A DNA stretch of 64,000 nt, taken from contig NC_047078.1 of assembly GCF_902459465.1 (NCBI RefSeq), positions 2,713,691 to 2,777,690 on the forward strand, in the 5' to 3' direction. Shown piece by piece: positions 12,501 through 23,800 of this stretch. The notes under the pieces are model-generated. The model was given only the letters and a program-made list of their open reading frames with translations, ran no database searches and was not told the origin of the DNA. Numbering within the stretch: the stretch's first letter is position 1; each line of letters begins with the position of its first letter. This stretch comes from Asterias rubens (lineage: Eukaryota > Echinodermata > Asteroidea > Forcipulatida > Asteriidae). A program made the translations under genes and the position numbers.

Positions 12501-12799
12501 CATTGGTGTAAGGGTAAAACCAACTATTCCCAATGCAAATTCTATTGAACTACAAGCTTGCAAAACAAAAACAAAACATCTTGAGCAACAAAATACTCAT
12601 CCAAATCTTTTGCCTTCCAACTCAGGCATTTGGATTCATGAGTCGAGTCGCCCTCCAAGCTGAGAAGATGGACCACCATCCTGAGTGGTTTAACGTCTAC
12701 AACAAAGTGGATATCACGTTGAGTACCCACGATGTCAGCGGACTCTCTGAGAAAGACATCAAGCTGGCTAATTTTATGGAGAATGTTGTGTCTTCTTAA
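9440..12799 (+). CDS. PCBD: Pterin-4a-carbinolamine dehydratase (PCBD/DCoH), exons 9440-9577 and 12626-12799
   Basis: The enzyme removes water from 4a-hydroxy-tetrahydrobiopterin, the step that recycles the BH4 cofactor of aromatic amino-acid hydroxylases. In vertebrates the PCBD1 protein also stabilises HNF1 dimers. Seen here: two exons of 46 and 57 codons (plus stop) joined in phase 0, giving 103 residues. With one initiator Met this gives 104, the length of human PCBD1. The family signature [13 protein letters not shown] is intact, carrying the His pair of the active site, and a third His lies in [19 protein letters not shown] resembles PCBD2, while the [13 protein letters not shown] tail resembles PCBD1, so it may be the single pro-orthologue. 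The start codon probably lies in an upstream mini-exon (ATG joined to GCA). The Met at 9458 is an alternative start that loses six residues. A possible poly(A) signal AATAAA lies near 13748. Identity is very secure; the 5' end is not. Confidence 0.93.
9650..9971 (+). mobile_element. TTAA MITE, family A, internally deleted
   Basis: Ends TTAAAGGCAGTGGACACTAT and ATAGTGTCCAGTGTCTTTAA. It is about 65 bp shorter than full copies because the central palindrome is missing. GAGCAATGGAGAGCTGTTG is partly duplicated. It lies in the PCBD intron. Confidence 0.88.
9989..10518 (+). mobile_element. ~530-bp composite palindromic element, copy 1
   Basis: It contains two internal fold-backs. One is around 10040-10160 (GCAATGGTGCGAATATGTTC against its complement). 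The other is around 10346-10410 (TTTTTCGTTCCATCCGAAAA against TTTTCGGATGGAACGAAAAA). A copy in opposite orientation lies at 36029-36562. The open frame across it is an accident of the palindrome. Confidence 0.8.
10578..10750 (+). repeat. tRNA-derived SINE
   Basis: An A-box-like TAGTCTAGTTGGTAAGAC and a B-box-like GGTTCGAATCCC are followed by a body (AACATGCCTGTGAT, CGGGGAAAGTACTGAGTATA, TGGGTAAAAACC). Related copies lie at 11580-11720, 12465-12520, 29200-29328, 35750-35845 and, inverted, near 49600-49735. Confidence 0.7.
10805..11380 (+). mobile_element. GGGCCCAAT-family element split by a MITE
   Basis: The left part, GGGCCTAATTTCATAGAGCT, is followed by a family A MITE. The element then resumes with TGCTTACCAGAAAAAGGTTA and ends TTTATGAAATTTGGCC. 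The body matches the uninterrupted copy at 62211-62391. Confidence 0.7.
10827..11212 (+). mobile_element. TTAA MITE, family A, nested
   Basis: TTAAAGGCAGTGGACACTAT to ATAGTGTCCACCGCCTTTAA, with the central GACCTCA/TGAGGTC palindrome. It sits inside the element at 10805-11380. Confidence 0.9.
11580..11720 (+). repeat. tRNA-derived SINE fragment
   Basis: B-box-like GGTCCGAATCCCACC is followed by GCATGTGTTTT and GGGAAAGTACTCAG, as in 10578-10750. Confidence 0.6.
11765..11968 (+). repeat. Dispersed repeat, copy 2
   Basis: Same block order as 8792-8955, with an insertion around 11815-11870 containing the inverted pair GTCCTACCA / TGGTAGGAC. Confidence 0.7.
11984..12357 (+). mobile_element. TTAA MITE, family C
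   Basis: Starts TTAAAGCCATTGGACCCTTT and ends AAGGGTCCAATGGCTTTAA, apart from small changes. The centre is a perfect 20-bp palindrome at 12141-12160 (AATTCTCGTTAACGAGAATT). The core AAATTTTCACAGGTTTGTTA is shared with families A and B. Confidence 0.9.
12626..12799 (+). CDS. PCBD: PCBD terminal exon
   Basis: The acceptor CAACTCAG leads into 57 codons and a TAA stop. It encodes the catalytic DHHPEW region and the C-terminal helix. Confidence 0.94.
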   Translation, partial: AFGFMSRVALQAEKMDHHPEWFNVYNKVDITLSTHDVSGLSEKDIKLANFMENVVSS

Positions 12800-13240
12800 A
12801 ACAAAGAAATGTAGTTTTCAGGAAAGTTTTCATCTGGATTTAGATAATCCAAAGAGTTTTAGCTTTATTTTTAAAAGGTGGCTTTAATAGAAAGAAAACA
12901 TTGACAAGTTGTCTTTTTTTCTGTGTGATAAGCAAGGCTCGGATTTGGGGAAATCCACAAGAGCACTGGGCTTGTAGCTCAGCAAAGTTGTATGTTGATC
13001 TAGACAATCTAAGGGTTTGATACTAGATTTAGGAAAGTAGCTTTGTGTAAAAAAAAAACGGCTAAGAAAGAAAATATCAATCCCTCCAATTTTATGGGGA
13101 ATGTTTCCCCTTCTTAAAAAAAAAAATAATGTTTTTTCAAAGAAGTTTCGGACACCTAATAGGTGTGGATAGACAATCCAAAGGGTTCAATATCAGGTCT
13201 GGAATTTAACAAAGTGGCAGAATAATATTCTTATTTTAAC
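12765..13240 (+). repeat. Degenerate tandem duplication of PCBD exon end and 3' UTR
   Basis: AATTTTATGGAGAATG at 12770 (end of the coding exon) recurs as AATTTTATGGGGAATG near 13088, each followed by CTTCTTAAAA. A UTR block TAGA(T/C)AATC(C/T)AA followed by G-rich/TTT sequence occurs three times (about 12843, 13002 and 13168), spaced near 160 bp. The downstream copy of the exon end is decayed and has no reading frame. Confidence 0.7.
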
Positions 13241-14580
13241 TTTAATCTGATCTGTTATCTAACATTTAACAAATCTGTAAGATTATGGTTTAATAGCTTG
13301 AAACGATTGAGGTCATTATTTAGACCAGCCTGTTGTATGCAATACAAGTTTTATTATTGTGTATTTTATTTGTTTTGTCAAAATTACTGATCAAAATAAT
13401 ATCATGCCAGACGAAAACAATTGAAAAGCAATACAACATTATAAAGTGTTGATGGTAACTTAAAGTGTCAACTCTGCATATATAATTAACCCTAAATGAA
13501 TATTATTTATCCCTGATGCAAATTTAACATCCGTTAATTGAAAGAAAAAAAACCATAAATCTACTTGTTTGTACCCATATTTAATTTCCGTATCTGAAAT
13601 TTGATGCTATTTTCCCAGGAAAACATTTTATCACTACAAATGTATGTACAACATGAATGTCTGTATTGTGAATTAAAATTACCCTGCTTAATCACTCAGG
13701 AAATTTGAGTATGTACAAGCGTTTTTTTAGTTCTAGTTTACTCGACAAATAAATGACCGTAAAACCTATTTGGTACGAAACACTGTAACTATTGATAATG
13801 TTTATCATTTTGAGAAACAATTCCTTTGAACGGAATGTGGTTTCAGAGAGTGGGATTCAAAAGGACATTTTCATTCTGATGATTGTTTTTGCATGGGGGA
13901 GGGGGAAACGACTTTACATTGTGTATTCCATTAGGCCACTTACAAAAAAGAAATTGTTAATCGTCCCCGCCCGACCGTTCAAAAAACCCCGACCCCATTT
14001 TTTTTTTCATAATAAAAAAACATTTACTGCCAAGATTTTTCAGCGGATATTGTTTTCAAAATGTACAGGTTCGAAAAGATGTTTAAAGAAGGTTTTCATT
14101 CATGTTGGCAAAGCAAGAACAGTTCTTCAAATATTTACTTGGGCTCAATGTGCTTAGTTGTTTGAAAAAGTTTTCAGAAAATGTCATCTAGGAGTTGAAT
14201 TTGAATTGGCATGTCAACAAAACTTTAAAAAGAAAAAGAAAGAAAAAAATCCCTACCTCCCCCATCCGCAAAAAGAAAAGGACGATCAACAATTTTGTAT
14301 TATGTGGCCTTATTATACATGGACATTTTTTAGTGCTCCAGAATTTTGGCAATCTCAGAACGACCACCTTTTGCAATTAAATTTTCACAGGTTAGATTTA
14401 TTGTATATTTCACCCTTTACATAACAAAACGATTCAACGGTTCCAAAATCTTTGCCTTCGCTCTATGGAGTTGGCTACAGCATTATAAAAAGAACAAACG
14501 AGATTTATGGCAAACAAAAGTTATAGAGCGCCACCAGGCGAATATTGGACGTCCAACAATCAAGCATTGTGGGTATTAAT
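13241..14580. other. Intergenic region between PCBD and the Ig gene
   Basis: It is AT-rich, with a possible poly(A) signal AATAAA near 13748 that could end the PCBD transcript. Short open frames at 13792-14579 are in low-complexity, A-rich sequence and have no domain signature. Confidence 0.4.
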
Positions 14581-14587
14581 TACTTTT

Positions 14588-14781
14588 GGCCAATGGGAAA
14601 TAGCGATGACTCGCACGGAAATTACGTCATCGGCAGAAAGTTCTTTACGAATGACGTCACTTTGAGAGGGCATGTCGAACGGTAATCCATGTTGTCTGCT
14701 TTTTGGATGCTCTCCGTTTTGTAGTCGGGAAGTTTATTTGTAAGGGTATCTTTTAGATTTTCTGGAATAGTTTTGAACAAG
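14588..14781 (+). promoter_or_regulatory. Putative promoter of the Ig gene: CCAAT box and two CRE-type sites
   Basis: CCAAT lies at 14590-14594, TTACGTCA at 14622-14629 and the full palindromic CRE TGACGTCA at 14652-14659. All three are within 195 bp upstream of the start codon at 14782. The clustering suggests control by CREB/ATF and NF-Y-type factors. This is inference from motifs; no transcription start can be read from sequence. Confidence 0.5.
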
Positions 14782-14857
14782 ATGTGGACGAAAAGGATGT
14801 GTTTGATCGTGGAGCTTAGCCTGTTGTGGGTGTTTTGTGGATTTATGGCAACGGAAG
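14782..14857 (+). CDS. Ig receptor exon 1: signal peptide
   Basis: Starts at an ATG followed by a basic KR and a hydrophobic run (LIVELSLLWVFCGFM). Donor GTAAGA in phase 1. The start is chosen because the hydrophobic leader follows it and it joins exon 2 as a Gly codon. Confidence 0.85.
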
Positions 14858-17800
14858 GTAAGAATTTTGAGTGCAAAAACCGACTGATTTTTTTTTAGTC
14901 CGGGGGATTTTGTATTTAAACTTCAACGACGATCCGATGTACGGTAAACCAAAGCCCAACTGCTGTAGTGTAGGCAAGGGGCGGAGAACGCGACACACCC
15001 ACAGTGTAATTTTTCTAGCGTAAACATATTTTTGTGAAATTTAAAGCAGTGTTTATTGTAATTAAACTCGGAAGAGGTTTACGAATAAGGCCTAGTCTAA
15101 AGTTGCAGTTTTAGGCCTAGACCTACACACTTTATTAATTAATTTTAATGGGATGGGAAAACTGAAAGTTCTGCCAAGCCCAAAGTTTATAACAACCTGA
15201 CAACACAGCCTCCCCACAGACAGACACATCATGGCGCACCCAGCCCAGTCACCAGGTCACAGCTATATTATTATATATTGTTAAATATAAAAACTTATTA
15301 ACTTCCAAAATGGGTAAATAAAACTCAAGTGACATAATAGTTACCTCACAACGACGACTGAAGTTTGAAGGGGGAATACAAAAAAATTGCTAAATATTAT
15401 TTATTAATAATTTTAACGATAAACAAAATAAAATTTACCATGTTCAGTAATTTGTGTCTCATTGGACATTAGTCTACACTTTTTTGCATGATTATATAAT
15501 CCCGAATTCCAAACAAAACGATTCTTTATCAATGCTTTATTGACATTTTTGCTGTTTAATACCACTGCACCAACGACATGCCACACTGCACTCCTAAATA
15601 TTATACTACTAGTGCAGTTTTAGTACAAAACACGCACTAAACATGAAACTTGGACAAATTGTGTATGGTTACATTACAGACATTTGTTTGTCTCCTAGGT
15701 TAGGTAATTAGAAATATAGTTCAGTTCAGTTGAGTTTTGTACACAGCACAAACACGTGACAAATATTCAAAAATTGATACAAAATTGTTTTGCTTGAATA
15801 ATACATCATCACATTTACAAGATTTACCCTACTACTGGAACAAGTCATCAGGGACACACTTCAAGCCTTAAATCCCCCTAGCGTGGTTTATAGGCCCACA
15901 CAATCATTCACTCTCCGAACAACTGTTGCACACATTTAGGGGTGTAGGCCCATACTTGTTTAGCGCACGACTCTTGCACAGCCATTTTTTTTTGGAAAAC
16001 CGCCAAGGAAATGAGTGGCCTTAGCAAGAGATTGTGAACTTCCTCCCCAACCAAGGCACCCCCTCTACTATAAAACTACAATACTTCAGCAATGTCACAT
16101 TACATGGTCACCTGTAGACTTGGTTTTTATGGTCACCTATAGACTTGGTTCCAAGTCTTTGATCGTGACTTTTAGTCGTCCTGATAGCCGCTACAAAAAT
16201 GCCCTCTTGTGATCAACCTTCGTCATTCAGCCTACGATTGGGAATTAGCGTGCATGATAGCTAGGGGCGTTTGTCGTGGCTGAGATGCAGAAGAATAACC
16301 GCTATAAGACTTGAATCAAGTCTAGGTCACCTACTGCTACTGGTACACTTCTCCTCCCAAGATCATTTTGCAGAATGAAACAAACTACCACAGAATATTC
16401 GCGACGCACCAACTATTAGTATTTTTAAGAGTAAACTCCAAGCTATGGATCATCATCAGGGGGGCCCATTTCATGTAATCATTGCTGCTCAGTGTCACCT
16501 GCACGTGTACCATCCCGATATGTGGTAATTGTGCAGTCATTCACCAGAACCAAAAACATAGTACATGTATTTGCCAGAGGGGTGCCTGGCTGTTTTTTTT
16601 TATACCTTTTTTTGCATTTGGACATCCTGGTTTAGCTCTCACAATTTTAACATTACGGATGATTTCGTCCAGCAATTTGGCATAGCAAAATATTAATACT
16701 GAACAAGTTTTGTGCACACGAAGGATGATTGCTATTTGAGTCACACTCACACATGGGGATTTTTGAGTAGCAACTGATATGTTTTGCATAGCATTTTGTA
16801 AATAATTAATTAAATAAATTGAACAAATCTAGTTAAAAAATAAATGTGTATGCCAACCCCCCCCCCCAAAAAAAAATAATAATATATAGTTAAAGGCTTA
16901 TAATAATGAATAGGGTAGGTGGCCTTAGCTTTCGGTCCAAACCGGACCTTCTTCAGAGGCATAAAACAAATACAAACAAATACATATCCATTAAAGGCTT
17001 ATAATGATATTTTAAAAGCACAACAATAAATTAGGCAAGCAGTTTCAGAATACACAAAAAAGACATTTTTATAAGACAAAGTGAGATTTTCAATACCAAT
17101 TTTCAGTGAACTCCCCACCAATAAAAAAATTAAATCAATAAAAACCAATACACGACCGGTACAAATTAAAATATATATAAAAAAACCCAAAAGAAAACAA
17201 AATCTCCAAAGCCCAAATCAGTAAGTTTATGATAATTCTAACCCTGTCATTTTTATTTGTCCATTTATTTATATTTTAATCCCAGGTATCACAATAGATC
17301 CTCAGAGAAGGATGACAGTTCTCCAAGGCACTGCTAATGTTTCAATGATATGTCCAGTACAGAGATGGGCTGTCAGACCAGTCGATTTCGAGTGGTTCTA
17401 CTTGCCTAATAATGCTGACAGGGCTACACTGGTAAGGTTCTTAATAACATAGGATTTGAGGCATTGCATGGTGAGGTATCAAATTTGGTTTGCGGTAACA
17501 CCATGTGTGTATCTACTTGCCAGGTAGAGTTGTTCTTAGGGAACTGTCTTGCTTTATATTTGGTTTGCGGTAACACCATGTGCGTATCTACTTGCCAGGT
17601 AGAGTTGTTCTTAGGGAACTGTCTTGCTTTATATTTGGTTTGCGGTAACACCATGTGCGTATCTACTTGCCAGGTAGAGTTTGTTCTAAGAGAACTGTCT
17701 TGCTTTATATTTGGTTTGTGGTAACACCATGTGTGTATCTACTTGCCAGGTAGAGTTTGTTCTTAGAGAACTGTCTTGCTTTATATTTGGTTTGCGGTAA

Positions 17801-20800
17801 CACCATGTGTGTATCTACTTGCCAGGTAGAGTTGTTCTTAGGAAACTCTCTTGCTTTATTCTACTGCCGTGGAGTAGATAATCGGAGGTTCGGGAGACTT
17901 CTCAGTTCTGAAAAGAACTGTCCTGCTTTTTAACTATTACCAGGGCGGATGGTATAGAAATTAGACTGGACTACTACTTTAGCTTATAGGATCGTAATTA
18001 ACTGTACTGCCGCGGAGTCAGTTCTGAAATTGGTCTCAACGTTTCGACTAGCTTGCTCTAGTCATCGTCAGGAGACTGAAGAGGTAAGAGAAGAGTGGGC
18101 TTATTTATAGGGGTTCAGTGGATCCACTGGTAATTAGTCAATAATGGTAATTAGTCACAAAGACTCTAAGGCCAGGACCCATATCATAAGTAGCTAAGTC
18201 AGCACATAACTATTGTGCTATATATGAGATTAAGGTTACAGGCAAGTCCTAATGTTCTACTTGAGCAGAATGTTGTCAATGGAAATGCGTTTTTAACTTG
18301 TTTATAATTCGCTTGTTCACCATTTCAATGTAATTTTGATATTATTTTGTACACTTTGTAATTTATTCGTAATTATCGATTAAAAAATCAGGCCCCAACC
18401 CCAAGGTTTTGACAAACTAAAAACACTTCTGCCGTTGACGACGCAAACAAATTGACAATGCTTTGACGCCATGCTTGGGATTTTGTATTGTTATACCTCC
18501 ACGCTGCAACAAAGCGGCTTTACAAATTGGAGCTTCCAACTATGACATAACGGAGCTTTTCGCGAATCTTTCAGAAAAGCGCACGATATATTCTAAATGA
18601 TTGTTTTTTTACACCAGTAAAATCTATGTATAGTCATATGACTCGATTTCCTTATTGGTTTAAAACCTTTTAAATGAAATTCAGCAAAGTTCACAAGTTG
18701 ACATTTTTGTTCAAGCAGGTCTTTAAAACCAAAGGATCATTCAAGAATTCCAAACTACTTGAACCGACCTCCAACAGTTGTCCCTTAGCAGTATGTGACC
18801 TTCATGGAAATGACTGGTTAGGAGATGGTGACTAACGTTGCATATCCTGTCTCTTGGTAGACGTACTACCCTATACCCCTCTCGATCAATGTTAAAGTGA
18901 CATCATATTTTGTGTCATCAGTAGGTCATCGGAATAATGGGAAATGAGGGGTCAAAGATATTCGCCCACACCCAAGGAAAAACAAATCTTTTTTTTTTTT
19001 TTGAGAATGAAGTTTTTGATGATGGCAAGAGTGGGTGTGACTCCTTGTAAGTGTAGATTTGTTTTTCTTTTTTCCCTTTTTTTCTTAGCTTTGAGAATGT
19101 CTCTAAGCGAGGGTTGAAATGTCACGCCATTTACTGTTTTTTTGCCTCTATTATAGGGTCAAACGTTCTCAATTTAATGTATTTTTTTCTGCCATACACT
19201 TTATTAAGGACTAAAGCCCGGTTAAAGCAAATTGTAAAAATAAATTGAATTTCTCAGCGTCACAATTGGACAGCAAATACAAGATTGTTTGGGTCATGAA
19301 ATTTGCTTCATTCGCTTTCAGATGATCAAGGCTCTGGGTCCCTTTCCATACCTGCTTCAACTTGGCAAAGTACAACAATTGTGATTAACAGAAATAGGTT
19401 ACGGGTCAGCCGAAATACCGCCCTACACTTTTATTATACAATTATTTAACCATTTTCGTTCCTATTAGTTTTTTGCCTAGCAGAATTTGTGTGAAGCAGT
19501 ATTTTCTGCTCAAGCAGCTCAGTAAAGGGCGCCTCTGGTATTTTTAGACGAAGACATAATACCTCAATATTATACAATGGCATCCACAGCAAATACCATG
19601 ATGCCCTGTGCTTTTCTGTGGTGCCCACCGCAAAGTTCCATTTCAAATTAAATTTTTCCTCGAAAAGTTATGCCTTATCAGAGGGAAACTGCTGTGCGCT
19701 TTCAAGAGCAAGTTCAAGGCCTATACACTTGTGCTGTGTTTGTTGTTAAAAAAGTTTATTTAGATTTTAGAAATTTATTCACTTTTTTTTTTTTTTTTTT
19801 TACACAGATAAATGGCACAAATGCAAACAACACTCGCTTTGTGACATCCGGCACAGGTCAGCTTATTGTTGACCAGGTCAACAGGACAGACAGTGGGGTG
19901 TTCACCGCCATTGCTACTGACTCAACAGGGGGGTCAGGGAACTGCACATTCTATCTGCAAGTTGCTTGTGAGTTATTTTCCTCACAAAATGTCTTAAAAG
20001 GGAAGTTATATGGAATTATTTGGTAACCACTCCTACAATTAAGGCACCTTTAACAAAACTTTTCCCGGATAACTTGTGGAAAGGTTTTCCCGGAACCATT
20101 TGGGAGCAACTGCTAGCTCCCAGTAGATAGCAGTCTTAGTGCGTGTGGTTTAACCAACATTAAACAAATGACCCAAAGAACTTTCCTGGAAACTTTTCTT
20201 TGAATTTATACAGAATGAACAATATTTTGTTGTGGGATAACAAATTAGCTCCAGGAAAACTTTTCTGCAAGTTATCCGGGAAAAGTTTAGATCCCGGGAA
20301 AAGTTTAGATAAAAAATTACTTGTATCAATATAAACCACAAGGGAGTAACATTGTAGTGAGAGCAGCTGCTTTCGATAGTAAAGCAATTTTAATATCAGT
20401 TCACTTTGAAGTAATGTGGTCATGGAAAAAGAAGTTAGTTTTTATCCCCCAAGAAACGTTACTGTCAGAAACAAATCCCAGATTGTGTATTCCAATTCCA
20501 ATATTCAAACTTAATCCTTCCAGCCTTGACTAAAACCACTCTAGATTTTTATCTCAACAACGCTACCACCTTTTTAAATGAAATTTTCACAGGATGGTTT
20601 TTTTATTTTTGGGGTTGAACAAAGAAAAATTGACTAGAGTTGGATTCCAACCAACGACCTCCGAATTAACGTGCCTGCGCTATACCAACTGAGCTATCTA
20701 CATGTAGCCCTATGTTGGTGGTCTCCCTATTTTGTCAATATCTTTGTTCGGGGGTGCCAGTCAGAAGCCATACAACTGTTAACTGCCGTGTAGTCAGGGA

Positions 20801-23800
20801 TCACACCTAAAAGATGATACAACCTGGGAAGCGGCAGCCAGGGGATCACCTTAAGGAAATGGGACTTTTTTTTTATAAACCACAAAGGAAACTTACTGTT
20901 TTGATAGTTTTTTTTTGTATGTGTATGACTGTACAAACATACGTGTGTAGGACTAAACGATCGAATGGTCCCGAAAACCATAGATACACATTCCCTTTAA
21001 AGCTCCCCTGACCCGTACTCATAGATCTTCTTCATAAGACACTGTCATTATAAAACCATCATTCTGCTGGCTCAACCTGACTGACTCATAACCTAAATCT
21101 CCTACCACAAGGTGATTAAGCACTTTCTCACATCAGTCTTGTTAGAACAAGCTTGTGAACAAGCAAAACACTGCAACCTGGAATTTAGAAAGATCAAATC
21201 AGCTGGGCCCAATTTCATAGAGCTGCTAAGCACAACAATTTGTTTAGCATAAAGTTTCTTCCTTGACAGGATTACCAACAAATTTTCCACATGATTTTCA
21301 AGTTTTTTCTAAGCAAACAACAGCTGAATACCAGTTACAAGCAAATATGCAACAAGTGGAAATTTGGTTGATGATCCGGTTTTTATCAAGAAAGATATTT
21401 CATGCAAAGCAAATGTTTGTGCTTAGCAGTTCTATGAAATTCTCAGAACTATAATGATAAAAAAAATTAAGTTTTAAAAAAATAGATCAAAATCAACAAA
21501 TGAACGTTTGACTTGGAGAATGAATCTTTCTTTTTGCACCAAACCAAAACAACTACTTTGAAGACCAATTTGATCAAAAAACTCAATTACCAGAAGCTCC
21601 AAAATAAGCAATGGAATTTGTGAAACCCAAAGAAAGTGCACATTATGACTTAATAGTTCTGAGCAGACGAAATTTAATAAAAATTCTGTTAATTTTCCCC
21701 TTTTTTATTGATGCCTACGGTCTAAGAAATAACGACTTAAAGGATTTGCGTACTTTTTGTAACTAAAAAACAATGTCCACAGAGTTACATTAAACTTACA
21801 CCGTTTAAAGATAACGAGAGCAGAAGGTGTACCTTAAAATATTAGTTGCTGAGGTGCTGTAGTTTTTGAGAGATGAGTAAAACAGTGTCATGAAAATACG
21901 TTTTTACATGCTAAAACAATTTTTGTCTCATGATCACTGAGACAAAAATTATTTTCATGACATTGTTTTACTCATTTCTCAAAAACTACAGCACCTCAGC
22001 AAGTAATATTTTCAGGGAAGCTTTCTACTATCATTATCTTCAAACAGTAAGTTAAATGTAACTCTATTGAAATTTTTTTGTTTTTTTGTTTTTTTTATAA
22101 AGTACCTAGACCCTTTAAAATAAGTATCTTCCCCTCTCCACTTTTCTAGTTCCACCCGTCTTTGACAATCAAACGATTACGGAGATTCAAGCCAACCTTA
22201 ATCAGACGGCCGTCCTGACCTGCCCCTATGAGAGTAGTCCTTTGTCTACGGTCACCTGGTTGAAGGATGGTGTCATCCTAGGATATAGTACAAGGTTCAT
22301 CATCGATGGACGAAACCTCAGCATTGCAGGTAATTCTTCAACAATCCAGCCATCGATTTCACAAAACTCTTCCTAACTTAGGATTAATCTTAAGGGCTTA
22401 AGATGAGTTCAGTTCCGCATCCGAAGACGTTAGGACGCATTGAACCAATCCTAAGTTAGGACGGGTTACTCATCCTAACTCGAGATAGGATTAATGCTAG
22501 CATTTTGTGAAATTGGCTGTAGAGATAACATTAAAGGAACACGTTGCCTTGGATCGGTCGAGTTGGTATTTGAAAAGCGTTTGGAACCGTTTGTTATAAA
22601 ATGCATATGAGTAGAAAGATGTTGTAAAAGTAGAATACAATGATCTACACAAGTATGCCTCGAATTTGTGTGGTTTTCGTTTTACCTCATCGACTAACAC
22701 GGTCGGCCATTTATGGGAGTCAAATTTTTGACTCTCATAAATGGCCGACCGTGTTAGTTCGCGACGTAAAAGGAAAACCGTGCAATTTTGAGTGATACTT
22801 TTGTGGATCATTATATTATACTTTTAAAACATCTTTCTAACCATATGCATTTCAAAACAAACGGTTTCAAACGCTTTTGATAGACCAACTCGTCCGATCC
22901 AAGGCAACGTGTTCCTTTAATAACAGACAGGCCTTTCAGATATATTCTTAATCCCTGATGCAAACAGAATAAGTACAGTATGTTGCAAACTGCTTACTGA
23001 CGAAAAGACCTATGGTGTCAATCAAAAAAATAGTTCATGGCCAGTTTTCAGAATGGGAATGTGGACACCATTGTAACATGAGACTATTTTCCCCCACAGA
23101 CATGATGAAGACCTTATCTAAAGGAAAGTGAGTCAATAACACAATTGAACTTGACATTCCCCTTCCTCTTTAACGTCTACGGTCAAACATCTAGGCCATG
23201 CTTTAAGATGATAGCCTTTATCCTCTTTCTACCCTTCTTAAAGGGAAGGTACTCGTTTGGTAATTACTCAAAACAAATATTAACTTAAAAACTCACTTAG
23301 TAACCCGTGGGCATTGGGGAGTTGTTGATAGTATAAAATGTGGTAATAAGATTCGGCTCCCTCTGAAGTAGCATAGATTTTGAGAAAGAGGTTATTGCTC
23401 ACTAAAATAATAAAAGACTTCCAGCCAGAAGTCTTTTATTTCTATCTGAAAGGCAAATTCGCCCAATAAGGTGTTTTTTTTCTCTCATAATATTCTCGCA
23501 ACTTCGATGACCAATTTAGCTCAAATTTTCACAGGTTTGTTAGGTTATGCTTAAGTTGGGATTCGCCAAGTGAGAAGACTGGTCTTTGATAATAACAAAA
23601 CGTGTACCTTTCCTTTAATTGAGCTGGACATGTTTGGTAATTACTCAAAATATTTTTCAATTGGCATAAAAAAAAACTTGTTTGGTAATGAGCACTGTAA
23701 AGCTATTGAAACGACTCCCTCTGAAGTAATGCAGTTTTTGAGAAAGAGGTAATTTCTCACTCAAATATTTGAATCTGAGAAAGACTTCTTTCTGAGGCAT

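Noticed and set aside
14158..14579. Cluster of short frames upstream of the Ig gene
   Set aside because: A-rich low-complexity translation (Lys runs), overlapping on both strands, no similarity to known proteins.
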